NCBI GenBank assembly: GCA_032622095.1
Contig: CP136066.1
Coordinates: 92,405,319-92,469,318 of the forward strand
DNA: 64,000 bases
Reading direction: 5' to 3'
Origin: Siphonodentalium dalli
Lineage: Eukaryota > Mollusca > Scaphopoda > Gadilida > Siphonodentaliidae
Shown here: positions 48,017-60,405 of the stretch, in pieces
Layout: every line of letters starts with the position of its first letter
How positions within the stretch are numbered: position 1 is the first letter of the stretch
The notes under the pieces: model-generated
Seen by the model: the letters and a program-made list of their open reading frames with translations, nothing else
Databases searched by the model: none
Told to the model about the DNA's origin: nothing
Program-made: the position numbers and the translations under genes

Positions 48017-49022
48017 TTATTTTGGAGATGTTTCAACGACAGAAGCTGTATCCATTACCTGGACTAAGGGTTCTGGAACAGGAATAATATCAGTCTCCTC
48101 AACTTGTGTTGCTATATGTAGTGATATACTGGCGAGTTTGGTGTGACTCTGTCTGAGTGCTGACATCAATACACTGTGTTGTATACACGGTTGCAAAGTA
48201 TGTGACCTGTGGATGGTTGGTCGAGGACCAACTATTTTCTTAGCTTCAATATCTGACAGATGCTTCTCAGCTTTACATCCTTGAATCTTGAATTCATAGT
48301 CCCAAATGGGACATGAACAGTCCATTGCAGCATGTGGACATTGACAATTTGAACATTTCTTAAGATTCGTACAATCCTTATGATCATGACCAGAAATAGA
48401 ACATCGAGAACTTATTGTTTCTTTACGTTTACAATGTTCCTTACCATGTTCGTGTCCCTGGCATTTAAAACATCGCAATGGGTTTGGAACATATGCGCTT
48501 AAACCCTTATTCATATACACAACCGTCCATATCGGGGGATGTTCGCGCCGATTGTAGGTCAGATTCAATGGAACTGTTTGACCACGAACTGCCTTTGTAA
48601 CTATACGGACTTTTGTAACACCATGTGGTGCTCACTCAACCAATATATCTGACTAAGAAGAATCAGCTTATCGCGAGTTCTCAACACAGTTATGTTACTG
48701 GTAAATGTCGTGTGAGGAGTAATCAACACTGGTGTTTGTGCAATAGATGTTAATTGCACAAGAGCATTAGCTTGAATTATTCTTGAACATTCGATCAGAA
48801 GGATCCACTTAGTGGCCCAGTCCTGATCGGTTTGACAGCGTTTAATTGTCCGGCTATGTTGTAGTGTTTTATCAATCGCAAACACAAAAGATCTCCTGAC
48901 ATTTGTATCAAAACCAAGTACAAGTACTGAGGATAGACCTCAGCATCAGTGGAACGTGGCGGGTGGTCAATCTTACGTTTTTGTTTGTTTTGAGTGCCAT
49001 ATGGAAAGCAAATATTCGACAA
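48017..49022 (-). pseudogene. ORF1 (gag-like, zinc-knuckle) relic of a jockey/I-type non-LTR retrotransposon
   Basis: The - strand frame of 183 codons carries YVPNPLRCFKC then GHEHGKEHC (a CX2CX4HX4C knuckle), a second knuckle whose first Cys is now Ser (SSRCSISGHDHKDC), and a third (CSNC..PHAAMDCSCPIW). Upstream, in two other frames, are IECSRIIQANALVQLTSIAQ and RTRDKL, pieces of the RNA-recognition-like region that precedes the knuckles in these ORF1 proteins. At least two frameshifts separate the parts. The family's ORF1 binds element RNA. No ORF2 follows on this strand, so it is an orphan fragment. Confidence 0.75.
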
Positions 49023-49287
49023 CTAACCCAACAGCCGCCTCGGAATACCCTTCGAATTATGGTCGGGGCAAAGACTGGTACACAGCTGAAGCGGTGACCC
49101 GTTTAGCCACTGCATATAGCAGCCTGTCGGTACCTCCCCGGAGTGAGACGTGAACATTACAAGATTGAAACATTTAACAGTCATGAAGACGAAATGCAAA
49201 GAGTTGGTTTGTCGCATGACGGCGACGCATATAAATACGTGTTGGTGCTGGTGGTGTGGAAAATGTAAACCACATGTACACTATTGG

Positions 49288-49660
49288 GTCTCTTATATCA
49301 CGGAAATTACAATATATAAGTTTGTAGGAAATCCGCGATAAAAAATGTTTGATCAATGTATGTGCCCCTCCTCGGACCCCCATTATTACCAATTATGCAT
49401 CTTTATACCACACACTTAGATTCCCTGTATCATGGAGATGACTATATATAAGTTTGTTAGAAATCGCCGACAAAAAAAGCTTTTGTTAATTATGGCTCAC
49501 ATCGACCTTCCCTGACTCGGCACCAGTTTGTTTCTTTAAACCTCATCGTATGATTCCCCACATCATGGAGATAATTAAATAGAAGGGTAGTGTATATCGG
49601 CGACAGATCTATTTCCATTGTATTTGATGTCACCACTTTCCCATCCCTTAATCCGACAGC
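49288..49660. repeat. ~132-bp diverged tandem repeat (3 copies)
   Basis: A (g/t)atcatggagat.a.tatataagtttgt block followed by a(a)atc.(g/c)cga.aaaa recurs at about 49299, 49430 and 49562, with unrelated-looking DNA between. Heavily diverged. Confidence 0.5.
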
Positions 49661-51963
49661 GTCATTTTAGACATGTTTTACTTGCACCATTATCCTCCTC
49701 GTAAAATGCTACCCCCTGTTAGTTCCCTTTGGAGCCCTATAGATGGGCCCCGCTAATGTATGCATCGGACAGACAGATTCGCAAATATATATATCAGATT
49801 TAAAGCCAGGTACATGTATAAGATCTGGAAGAATATCCACTTTATCGGCCTCAATCCACGCGCAAATAATGTCACGTTGTCAAGTTTACCACAAAAAATG
49901 TCCCCGGTAACGGAAATGTCTTGGTACCACGAATGGTCATTTGCTTGAATAACGAATTCGTCACAAGGGGATCCATGCATATAGACAAATGGGCCAGATT
50001 GCCGCTTGAGACTATTGTGCGTACATTTCTTAAATCGTATGCTATATCTAATTTTCATATTAAGGGTTATAGTGTCAGTTATCAACTCACGAAAATGAGT
50101 GTGATTTATGATGTACGTTGCAACTGGAAAACCTGTTTTTCAGGTAGGGAAATTTGCTCGAAACTACAACGAAAGATCAAACTTGTGAATGACCGCTTCT
50201 CATCTGTCTTCAATATTACGCGATTAAATGCACCAGGTAAACATTATTTTGTAGGTGCTTGCATTAAACCATTATTTCCATAAACAGATCTGACACTTTC
50301 GTAATACCACTTTTGGTTTTCTCCCAATGACAGCCGACGTCATGCTACGAACAACGTTAAATATATGGAGCGCGGTTCTCGTTACTATTTTATAACATGT
50401 CCTGGCTAACTTCACCCTTTTTTTAACTTGCTCAAAACATAGAAAAACATTGACGACCTAACTGAGATGATAACTTATTAACATCTCAGTGTAATAAAGG
50501 TGGTTATCAAGCTTTTCACTCGAAGTTTAACGAAAACAAAAACATGTCATCATTTCGGCTCCCTGACTACACCGTTTTAACTACAATTATTTGTCTATAT
50601 ACAATTGTACGCACACGGATGTCACTGTGAACGGAGTAATTATTTGTACGCATTTGCATAGTACTGTAATTCGAGGTCGATAAAGAGAAAATAAGTCGGG
50701 ACGATGAGTATGATTATGTTAACCCGAAAAATAATCAACGAAAAAGGTGTTGTCATCATATCGCTGGCACGATAAGCTATATTTGTACACCAAATGTGTC
50801 CGGAAACGGGTACGAACTTTGAACAGTCCAACGGCAAACATCCTCATTTCGCACATACGAATAGCAAGATTTATGTTCCAGCAGCTATTCGTCGGTGTCG
50901 CGGCATGAATTTGTACCGCACATGGGCTTAAACATACCCTCTGTGATATATTTCATTGCTAGAACGCTCAGTTATCACGACTGATGAAAAATATATACCC
51001 ATTTTTCTCCAGTTCCAACAGCAAGAACCGATAAGAAGAAATGAGTGGAAAATAATATTTTTTTTACAATTCTGGTGGTTATTTTGGGAGCCATCTTGGG
51101 TTGGGGTTCTAAGTTTTTCCTTAAAGCTAGCATAATTTTATAGCATCACAGAGATATACATTTATATACATTTCACAAAAGTTTATCCCTGGAAATCGAA
51201 TCAATCTGTCAGTGTCTCTTTTTACTAACGGTGGCCATTTTGGACGCCATTTTGAATCCTGGATTTTCCCCAAAGCGTACTTTCGCAAATGTTGGATATA
51301 TTATTCCCGGGATCTTACCGCTTCGAATGATTCCAAAATTGCTTCTTTACCAATTTCTTCTGGGTGAATCCCATTTTTCGCGTACCATGATATAGTACAT
51401 GTGACGCACAGATGATGAAGTATGCATGGCTTTGTTGTTAAAACTTCGTAAAAAAAAAATGGCGACCGGTATATTGTCTCTCACTGTACGAACAATAGAA
51501 TAACACCCCGCCCAAACTCCATGCAGCGCTGCAGTGCCCTCTCCGTTATTCCTGCGATAAATCACTGCCGGACGGATGGTTCTTTGCGGACCGATACATC
51601 TATTTTAACGTATCGTCGGAACTATATTTAGTCACCTATTATCTTATTTTGACCACAAAACGTTTGTATTATTGGTAATTCTTTCGATATTAATAAGAAC
51701 ATATGAACTGAGCCAGATATAGACAATTTTAATCCTAAAACATAAGAACTAAGGTCATGTCAGAAGTCCTTACCAAATATCCTTGTGGCAGTGGTATCTC
51801 AGTGGAGCGATGGGAGATAACTCTGCCCGGAGTTTTCACTCCGCCTCAAATTACAGTAATATGAAAACGCGAACAAATAATAATTCCGTTCATCAACAGT
51901 GCATGCGTATGACCACCTTGTTAAGAGTATAGAAGAATATATACACAACCATATTTGTTTCAG
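49661..51963. other. Upstream region of the second iGluR-like gene; no exon confirmed
   Basis: No signal-peptide exon with a phase-1 donor could be recognised here. The open frames at 49753-50085 (-) and 49921-50283 (+) have no domain. At about 51255-51372 lies a dispersed repeat fragment also present at 27288-27400. The acceptor for the exon at 51964 is atatttgtttcag. Confidence 0.4.
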
Positions 51964-52113
51964 GTATAGTTATTGAAAATGACATCTGGGACCCTGACGT
52001 AGAGCATGTACTGACGGCGGCCATTCGTTCTCAACAGAGTACAACCAATATGACACTGGCTGGACAGTTTCATCATATCCCTACAAGGAGTGCCTACAGT
52101 GCAAGCACCGCAG
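51964..52113 (+). CDS. iGluR-like gene B, exon of the amino-terminal domain (start)
   Basis: A 150-bp exon, open throughout, between acceptor ttgtttcag and donor G|gtaaca. Both boundaries are phase 1. It encodes IVIENDIWDPDVEHVLTAAI followed by RSQQSTTNMTLAGQFHHIPT and a short SAYSASTA end. This matches the first strand and helix of the ANF-receptor/periplasmic-binding-like amino-terminal domain (v.ed..dpd.eh.l..Ai......l.g....ipt.sa). NMT is a potential N-glycosylation site. A signal-peptide exon ending in phase 1 is expected upstream but was not found. Assignment as iGluR rather than another ANF-domain receptor rests on the next exon and on the iGluR exons elsewhere in the window. Confidence 0.6.
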
Positions 52114-53266
52114 GTAACACCCATGTATAAGTACTCCTGCTAATGTGATATTATGTTAGTGGTTCCAGCGGAAAAGCTAAGACTGATGTGTGTGGAAATT
52201 ATGCTTATATAAAAAGTACCGTTATATTTTCGAACGTTTTCACTTTTCACGAGCTTTATTTGGCTAATCGGAGCTATTTATGAAAAACCAGAGTCCGTAT
52301 AAAGCATTCAAGAACATATATTCTGTTAACTATTTTAGTAATGGCTGCATGGGTGTTCGCAGAACGACAGGGGTAGCCGTCTCGATTATGGATCGATTGC
52401 TACAACCAGATCAGCCGCTATTCAAATTATTTACAATGCATATGTTTTTGAATGTACTAAACACATAATCGCTTTACTGCGATTCGTTCTGATTAGACAA
52501 AGGAAGCGAATGTGACGTATACATTTAGAAAATGTAAAGATATTTGTTCGCAGCAGCATCATTTTGGCTCACCAAGATCATAGTAATTCAGTAAAGGACC
52601 CATTAACATCATAGCAAATTAACAATCAATAGCAGGAACATTTAACATGGGGTGGATATGCATCAAATCAGCTAATAAAGACACATGCGAACCTAAGGTG
52701 TATGAAGTTAGTTCGACGATTGATATTCGTTCCATATTCGGCACATCATAAAAAAATGAGGGGTACGAATTCGTGCTCTCCCACTGAAGCAACGTCCGAA
52801 ATTCGGCGCTTTTCCTGTTTTCTGTGCAGAGCATAGTTGGACATAGAACATTTTCACTTACATGGCATAGCTATAGAGAGCGCAGGATGTACTAACTGAC
52901 TGATTGAGGTGAAATTTGACATATAGTCACTCCCATATGATAACTGCAGATGCCAACCTACAAGTCCGGACATAGTCTGAGTCATGCGTTTTGGATATCG
53001 AATACCATAGTTGGACTTTGAAAATTTCGCCTAATAAACAAAATGGTTTGCACATTGAGACTTCTATAGACACAATTCATGCTCTCCAACTAAATAAAAT
53101 CCATTTTTCCTGCTGAAATTGTACAATGCACGAATGCATATCGAACGTCGAACGTCGAAATAACTTCACATACCTACTTCAACTGTGTTCCTGAAAGTCT
53201 GGCACCCATCAGCAGTATTTGTTGTCAGTTCAGTTTAATTTTCATTTGAATGTAAACAATTATTCT

Positions 53267-54052
53267 CTACCGGGCTTTGACCTTGAATTGACCATTTTGA
53301 ATGTCAAGGTCAGGTCGGGGTAACGATTTGACCCGTCCAAAACACTCCCCGGACAAAAGCACCCCTAGGTATAAAATTTCGTCGAAATCCGTCCGTTTTA
53401 CCCGAGTTGACCTTGAATTGACCATTTTGAAGGTCAAGGTCAGGTCGGGATAACGATTTGACCAGTCGAAAACACTCTCCCGACAAAAGTATCCCTAGGT
53501 ATCAAATTTCGTCGAAATCCGTTAATTTTTTTATTTAATTTGAGTTAATTCTGCCTTTTTAATCAAGAGAAATGATGGTACCCGTCCCGTGATGGTACCC
53601 GTCCCTAAAAGAGGTACGTTTGTGGGTACCCGTTTCAAGGTGAAGTTCACCTCGGGCGGAACAACTTACCCGATGGAAATCTTCCCCGTTCCTTGGATCC
53701 CCTAAGTACGAAGACAGACATAAGAATCACACATCACGCTCATGTCTGGATACAGACACACTCACGTCTGGCCCCTGACATAAGAATCACACTACACGCA
53801 CACGCTCTTTGTCAACGACACTGTGGATACGAACGCTCTTTAACTATCAACGCGATTAACCCCACAGTGCCAAGGACGGTCATTTTGGTGACTGGAAGTG
53901 GAGAAGATGTGCTCGGAGCTTCTCCAAAACGGCGATAAACACAGCCTGTGGATTTTTAACCTTAGATTGGAAGTTTGAGCTCAATCGGTCGAGCCGTTTT
54001 CCCGGCCATAGCTAACAGACAAACAAACAGAAGTCCAAAAATATATATTAGA
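53267..54052 (+). repeat. R1 unit in the intron (a)
   Basis: Starts within the opening block (ctaccgggctttgaccttga). It carries two ttgaccttga..tcaaggtca hairpins, the 'gtacccgtccc' blocks and a long tail ending aaatatatattagacta. Head to tail with the next unit. Confidence 0.8.
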
Positions 54053-54693
54053 CTAGCAGGTGATCCGACTTCGTCTGGGCTTTGACCTTGTATTGACCAT
54101 TTTGAAGGTCAAGGTCAGGTCGGGGTCACGATTTGACCCGTCGAAAACACTCCCCCGACAAAAGTATCCCTAGGTATCAAATTTCGTCGAAATCCGTTAA
54201 TTTTTTAATTTATTTCAGTTAATTCTGCCTTTTTAATCAAGAAAAATACCCGTCCCGTGATGGTACCCGTCCCTTAAAGAGGTACGATTGTGGGTCCTCG
54301 GGCGGAACAAATTTACCCGATGAAAATCTCCCCCGTTCCTTGGAACCCCTAAGTACGAAGACAGAAATAAGAATCACACAACACGCTCATGTCTGGATAC
54401 AGACACACTCACGTCTGGTCCCAGAAATAAGAATCACATTACGCTCTTTATCAACGACACGGCGGATACGAACGCTCTTTAACTATCAACGCGATTAACT
54501 TCACAGTGCCAACGACGGTCATTTTGGTGACTGGGAATGAAGGAGTGCTCTGACGTTCTCAGAAGCGGTGCGATGACACTTCATGTGGGATTTTACCCTT
54601 AGATAGGAAGTTTGGGCTCAATCCGTATGGCAGTTTTCCCGGCCATAGCTAACAGACAAACAGACATACAGAAGTCCCAAAATATATAGTAGA
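54053..54693 (+). repeat. R1 unit in the intron (b)
   Basis: ctagcaggtgatccgacttc start, one hairpin block, same later order, ending cccaaaatatatagtaga. Confidence 0.8.
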
Positions 54694-54907
54694 ATATAAA
54701 GACCTTAAAATGTGCATATATTGTCCTAAGTGCGACGTTAGAATACAGCGGCCATTTGAGCTTCCTTTTTGGGGATTGCATCGGTGGCCGTGTGGTATTG
54801 ACGTCGGACTTTGAGTCGCAAGGCGCGCTCGCCGTCATATCCCACCCAATCCAAAAAAAATTGCACTGTCTCAAAAATCAAATTTGCTTCTAAATATATG
54901 TGTATAG

Positions 54908-55165
54908 TTTGCAGATTTCGAGAAATGGGTTGCCGCATCATATTTACTTTGTCCAGTTGTGAAACGGCGAAATATCTGGACTCACAGGCGCGATCACTGC
55001 GCGTTCCATTGATTATGTTTCCGCCGAGGATCTGCAAAAGGCGACGTCTGGGAAATTCGACATTTGACCTTCGGCTGAATCTAGAATTCATTAGCAGTCT
55101 CGTTGCTGACGTTGCCCGGCAATATAGATGGAAGAACGTCATCCTTGTTAACGACGGAACTCTCG
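54908..55165 (+). CDS. iGluR-like gene B, second amino-terminal-domain exon
   Basis: A 258-bp exon ending at a strong donor, CTCG|gtaagt. I chose the acceptor gtgtatag at 54906-54907 over the nearby tttgcag because it is phase 1 and joins the exon at 51964 in frame, giving VCRFREMGCRIIFTLSS across the junction. The peptide continues YLDSQARSLRVPLIMFPP, then STFDLRLNLEFISSLVADVA and RQYRWKNVILVNDG. This is the classic ATD order: (C)..l...G..aIftls, the a..l.iP.i strand, l.p....l...vad....y.W..v.li.d. Both ends are phase 1. Later exons (rest of ATD, LBD, channel) lie beyond the window or were not found. The antisense 134-codon frame is a shadow. Confidence 0.7.
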
Positions 55166-55269
55166 GTAAGTTTTCTACAGACTGAGGCCCTCGTCAAACG
55201 CACACACATGTAGTCGGTTAGCTAACGAAACGACACACCCGTTATCCGATTTAAGTGTGCATTGGTTTA

Positions 55270-58200
55270 AACATATTTATTACCAATAGGTATATAACAA
55301 TACAGATTGGCATTGGGATTGGAGGACAAGTGCGATCCACTTATACATAACCCCCTCTCCCAATTGCCGTTATAACACTGATACATAATAATTGGGGTTG
55401 TCAACACAATAGGTATAACATATTTACAAGTGTATACATACAGTATATCATTGTATATTATTTGAAAAATAGTTTGTATAGTCTCACCACCCCACCAATT
55501 CTAAATAATTTCAATAATGATTTCAAGTAGCTGTTTTAAATGTGATACATGTACCTCATGGTGCATTGTTAACATTTTTACAATTTGCATTCAAATGATG
55601 CGAGCGTCTTAATATAACTTTGTCGGATTTTCCTCTTGAGTTGTATCTCGTAAGTAATTTTGCACAGCTTTAAAGATATGTTCATTTTCTAATTGTTTTA
55701 AGTTCGGGTCCCCAAATATTAGTGTTTTAACTGAATGTATATTAAAGCGCAGAAGATTATTACGAAGTGTAATTCTTTCTTCAAAGTGTAGGTGGCATTC
55801 AAAAAAATAGTGGAAAGCATGTCCACATCTACATGTAGCAGAAATTGCTATATAATTTTGAAGTTTATCAGCTTGTAGATTACTACATTCACACCTCAGT
55901 TTACAATGAAGGATGTTCAATAGCCGTTTACCATATGAAAAATATGTTGGTGGTTTTAATGGCTTAGTTACTAGTGCTTTCTTGAACCTATCGAGTGGAA
56001 TGTTTCTTTCTTTTTTTTTCATCCAATTTGTTCCAATCCATAACGCATGTGGGGAAGAAAGTTTTATCTGTTCTTTTGCTATTTGAAATGGGACGATTTA
56101 AATTTGATGCATTTCTCAGTTCGTAATCACATTTATCCTTAACCTTTGACGGAAGAAGCTGAGTTAAGTAGGCGGGGGCTTTGCCGTTTGCAATATTGTA
56201 AAATATACTCATTCGTTTAACATACCGCCTACTTTCCAGCTTCTCCCATCCGAGTTCAAAGAGCAACCTATCATGGGGGACCGATTTTGTACAACCTGTA
56301 ACTATACGTGCAGCTTCGATTTGTATATCATCTAGTCTTTTTAATAGATAGTCAGGTGCTCCAAACCATACACAACTAGCATACTCCATTAATGGACGGA
56401 CGTGAGATAAATATAATATTTCGAGAGTCTGACGGTTAAGAAGATATTTCAGTTTTCTCATTTGGGAAAGTCTTGCATAGGCTTTAGTACATATATTTTC
56501 GATATAAATATTCCATGATAAATCTTCTCAGATGTCAATACCCAGGTGTGTGTGACTGTGCGTATAATCAAGGGTAGCTCCATTGAAAACTATATCTGGT
56601 TTTATAATATTTTCTATACTTGTAAACAGCAGTACTTTAGTTTTGGCACTATTAAATTTGACTATCCACTTTTCAGCCCATTCATTGATTTTCCGCATGT
56701 CATTATTTATCGTCGATTCTAAAGTTTGTAGATCAGAGTTTGCATTCATGAGACATGTATCATCGGCAAATAGTCTAGCTCGGGATTCTAAATTGTCCGA
56801 AATGTCATTTATATATATGAGAAACATAAGAGGCCCGATAACGGATCCTTGGGGGACTCCTGCTGTTATAGGTGCGTATTTGGAAAAACTGGAGTTAATT
56901 CTTACGCGTTGTTTGCGATTTTCAAGGTAGTTCACAGACCATTTAAGAATATCTCCTTTAATACCATATTTATCGAGCTTATGTATAAGACCACGATGCC
57001 ACACTTTGTCAAAGGCTTTGGAAATATCACAGAATACTGCACATGTCGTATCACCTTTATCAAGCGCTTCTACTATATTATGAATAATTTCTATCAGTTG
57101 TAGTTCCGTTCCATGACCGGGAATAAAACCAGACTGGTGCGAATATAAGAGATCTCTGGATTGCAAATGTATAAACATTTTATTGTGAACGATTCTTTCG
57201 AGAACTTTTCCAACACAACTGAGAAGTGAAATGGGTCTGTAATTATTTGGATCTTGTGATTTTCCTTTTTTGAACAATGGTATGACATCAGCACGTTTCC
57301 ATGTGTCCGGAAAACAACAGCTCTTCGGCGATTTATTAAATATTATTTTGAGTGGTTTGCATACTGAGCTGTGGTTTTCCTTTAACATTTTGTTACTGAT
57401 ACCATCCGGACCATTGGCTTTATTTGTAGATAAAGATTTGAGAATAGTTGAAATTTCATCTTCGGATGTTTCTATCGAGCTTATATTTGATGCTGTTCTA
57501 TTTGCGAAATTGGGAATGTCAGATTCCGAACTGTCTATGGTGCTATTCATTATAAACATTTTGTTCAACAGTTCAGCCTTTTCTTCATCAGAATCATAAA
57601 ATGAGTTGTTAAACTCTAGAGTTGGGATTTTACTATTATTAGAAAAATTGTTAAGCAGCTGTTTCACGACATGCCAGAATTGCTTTGGACCTGTGTTGAG
57701 TTTCAAATTTTCATCCAGATTTAACAAATATTTCTCTTTTGCAAATTTTTTCATGTTTTTTATCTTATTTCGAATTTGTTTATACTTGACCCAGTGCATT
57801 TGTGTATTTGATTTTAAAGCTTTCTTTCTTAAGCGATCTCTTTTTCTTATATTTAATCTAATAGAGCTATCAAACCATGGTTTATCATTTGTCCTAATTG
57901 TAATTGTTTGATATGGTATATATATTTTTGCAATATTAAGGAACATGTCTGTGAAAATGGTTACCATTGTATTTACATTTATGTTTGTGCCTCTTTCAGT
58001 TAAAACATCTGTCCAATTTATTGCATGGATCTCTGCATTCATATTTAAGTAATCACCTTTGGTATAATTCCATACCTGACGAATGCATGTCTCTGATTTA
58101 CGATTGGGTGTAAGTAGTTCTATGGTGGTCGCATAATGGTCTGAGTGGCCCAGATCAATAGTGGATGCGTTAACGAATGATAGAGTATCACTTAACAAAA

Positions 58201-58990
58201 TTGGGTCGATCAAGGTCGAGGAGCTTCCAGTCACACGAGTTGGGTTGGTGATAGCGTTCGTTAGAGCCCATCTACTTTTTTTATCGTGCAATGGTCCTGA
58301 TTGTTTTAAAAGGTCACAATTTAAGTCACCGACAATAATCAGGGAGGGATTTATCGAAAGAGCGCTTTCAACAGAGGATTCTAGGTCTTTCCAATATGAT
58401 TCTATACATTCCTTCTCTGATCGATAAGTCACACATAGCAGAATTTTTTGTTTCGAACCAATTTCGAACCAGAGTATTTCATCATCAAAGTCGAGTTGAG
58501 GAATATGTTTAAATACGAGACCGTCAGCAAAGTAAATTGCTAGACCACCTCCTCGTTCGTTTCTATCCAATCTAATTGGCCCCTGATAATTAGGAAGCAA
58601 TATTTTTTCGCTTGGAAAACCAACATTTAAATGGGTTTCTGTAAAACAAACAATATCATATTCATCAATATGCTCAGTTAGTTTGGACAATTTGTGTCTT
58701 AGACTTCGGACATTATAATGGAAAATTGATAATGTCTCCTTCTCACGCGGACCTGGATTTTTATGCACGTCATTGCTCAAAATAATCAAAAGCATACTTA
58801 TTAGAACTGTACGAACAAGTAATTTTTGCATGTGTCCGAATTTAGGCAATTTAATGTTTGAAGTATTACCACGCCGAGTTTTGGAAAATTTATCCACATT
58901 GCACCTACTGGTACGTAAGTTGAAAAGCCCTATCGCCTGCCTATATTGCACTAGATTTGATGTCATGGCGGATTAAATTGGAAATAACTC
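55270..58990 (-). mobile_element. CR1/L2-like non-LTR retrotransposon, nearly full ORF2, inserted antisense in gene B
   Basis: About 3.7 kb on the - strand. The coding region (58966 to 55609) is followed by a ~330-bp 3' UTR ending near an AATAAA (plus-strand tttatt at 55276-55281). No ORF1 or clear 5' UTR precedes the ORF, so either the copy is 5'-truncated or the family has a single ORF. It lies ~100 bp downstream of the gene B donor at 55165, opposite to the gene's direction. I could not define a target-site duplication by eye. Confidence 0.8.
55609..58966 (-). pseudogene. ORF2 of the CR1/L2-like element: 2A-like leader, endonuclease and reverse transcriptase (one stop, one frameshift)
   Basis: The first 812 codons are open. 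Residues 49-64 are hydrophobic and are followed by NDVHKNPGP (65-73, nt 58748-58774), a 2A-like motif. An APE-type endonuclease follows (~75-285): NVRSL, TETHL with E110, GDLNCD (213-218) and SDH (275-277). The RT (~515-810) has NYRPISLL, FCDISKAFD with D647, GVPQGSVIGPL, YINDI and FADD (733-736). The frame is cut by one TGA at 56528-56530 just after LGIDI, then continues in the same frame (EDLSWNIYIEN...) to about 56000. There a single-base slip in a nine-A run moves it to the frame ending at 55609, which holds the CRCG..FHYFFEC tail. All catalytic residues are present; only these two lesions disable it. Confidence 0.88.
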
Positions 58991-60264
58991 ACGTTGCTGT
59001 TTACAGGCAGGCAATGGGGTATTGTCTACGAAACCATATTCGTGACAGCGTTCGCTACAAGTGTGTTCGTTAGAAGAGTGTGATGAGTGGTGAGACAAAC
59101 AATCATAAATTCGAAATACAAACAAAAAACAAGATACATGTATGTATAAATAAACATATATAAGTACATATTTTGCGTGATCATGAAAATGACACGCTTG
59201 TTCCCGGGTTGATTAATCACTATAAATTATGAAGCAAGCCGATTATAAAGAATTCAGTATGTTAGAATTTATTTTGTGTTCGTTAGTCTTAGTGCCAATC
59301 GTTGTGGCATATATTGTATTATTACCTTTAATCCCTCTACAATTTTAATGGCATTTCAATTTCGATGAGAATTTCAAGTCGCATTATATTAATTTCACAT
59401 TATTTTGTAATACATGTTTTTGAACTGGTCACAAAATGTACCCGTTTGGGACATTTGTACAGGCATACTAATTTGTGTTGTTTTTTGTTGTTGGAGCAAA
59501 TAGAGTTACCTCCTTCATCTCGGCAAATAGGGTTTCCACCTTGATCTATTCATTTGGGCCATAACACTCAGATATTCGTTTATTATAAATGGTCATCGTT
59601 ATGAGACTCTTCCCCAGTCAGTTTGTAATACAGGGGTGGATGGAATATTAATATAATAATAAATTGGTAAACCAAATCCGGACATTTACGGGACCACCCC
59701 TACACACCCAACATACTCAAATCCAGACCTAGTGTGCAGACCCCCTTTAAATTCATATACGGTACATTTATAAAGCAAACACACATAATAATAGATATAA
59801 TAATGAACATAATGAAAATGGCTGTTCCTGAAACTATTTTGGTATCTGATTGTCGCATATAACTCCGATGTGTGCGGCCATGACCTTTAGTAGACGATGG
59901 CAAAATATGACGAGGGATTGCATGTGAGTTGCTTATTTGTTATTTAGGTCAGGACACCTTTTGTGGGTCACGATATTTCAGGTCCATGCTTTGTCAATAA
60001 AGTGTCTGGAGCTGAGACTTGAGTAGAATATTCATGTTTCTTTATTTTCTCCGGTTTTCTGCGTGCGTTCTAAATGTGTGATACTGGATGTATTACTGCA
60101 CAGTCTGTCTGTCTGTAGACTGGGTGTATGACTGCATGGTGCAGTTTATACCAAAAATGGACAGAGATGGTATCCACATTTAATTTCGGACTGGTCTCGT
60201 GGTAGTGATTTCGTGAGTATGTCGGTACACGCACAGGGGTTTGACAAGATGATAGTAAATAAAA
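58991..60264. other. No gene seen (presumed intron of gene B)
   Basis: AT-rich; no further receptor exon recognised. A short word duplication, gcaaatag(a)g.(t)tt(a/c)c, occurs at about 59495 and 59523. Confidence 0.35.
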
Positions 60265-60405
60265 ATATAATTTGTAATTTAATTTGAAATATAATTAAAA
60301 CAATTAAAATAATTAAATAATTAAGTAATTAAATAATTTATTTTAATTATTTAATAAAATAACCAAATAATTAAGTAATTTAAAATATATTTTGTACACT
60401 TGTGT
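60265..60405. repeat. AATTA-rich low-complexity tract
   Basis: Nearly pure A/T built from aattaa, taattaaat and ttaattat words, partly palindromic. Confidence 0.75.

Larger units (their letters stand above)
52114..54907 (+). other. Intron of iGluR-like gene B carrying two R1 repeats
   Basis: A 2794-bp intron with donor gtaaca and acceptor gtgtatag. The R1 units at 53267-54693 lie within it. Nothing else recognised; the open frames at 52280-52468 (+) and 52619-52834 (-) have no domain. Confidence 0.5.

Noticed and set aside
54906-54915. tttgcag as the acceptor of the second amino-terminal-domain exon
   Set aside because: It gives a phase-2 start incompatible with the phase-1 donor at 52113; gtgtatag seven bases upstream joins in frame.
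56583-57911. Several + strand open frames of 84-115 codons under the retrotransposon
   Set aside because: Complementary-strand shadows of the CR1/L2-like ORF2.
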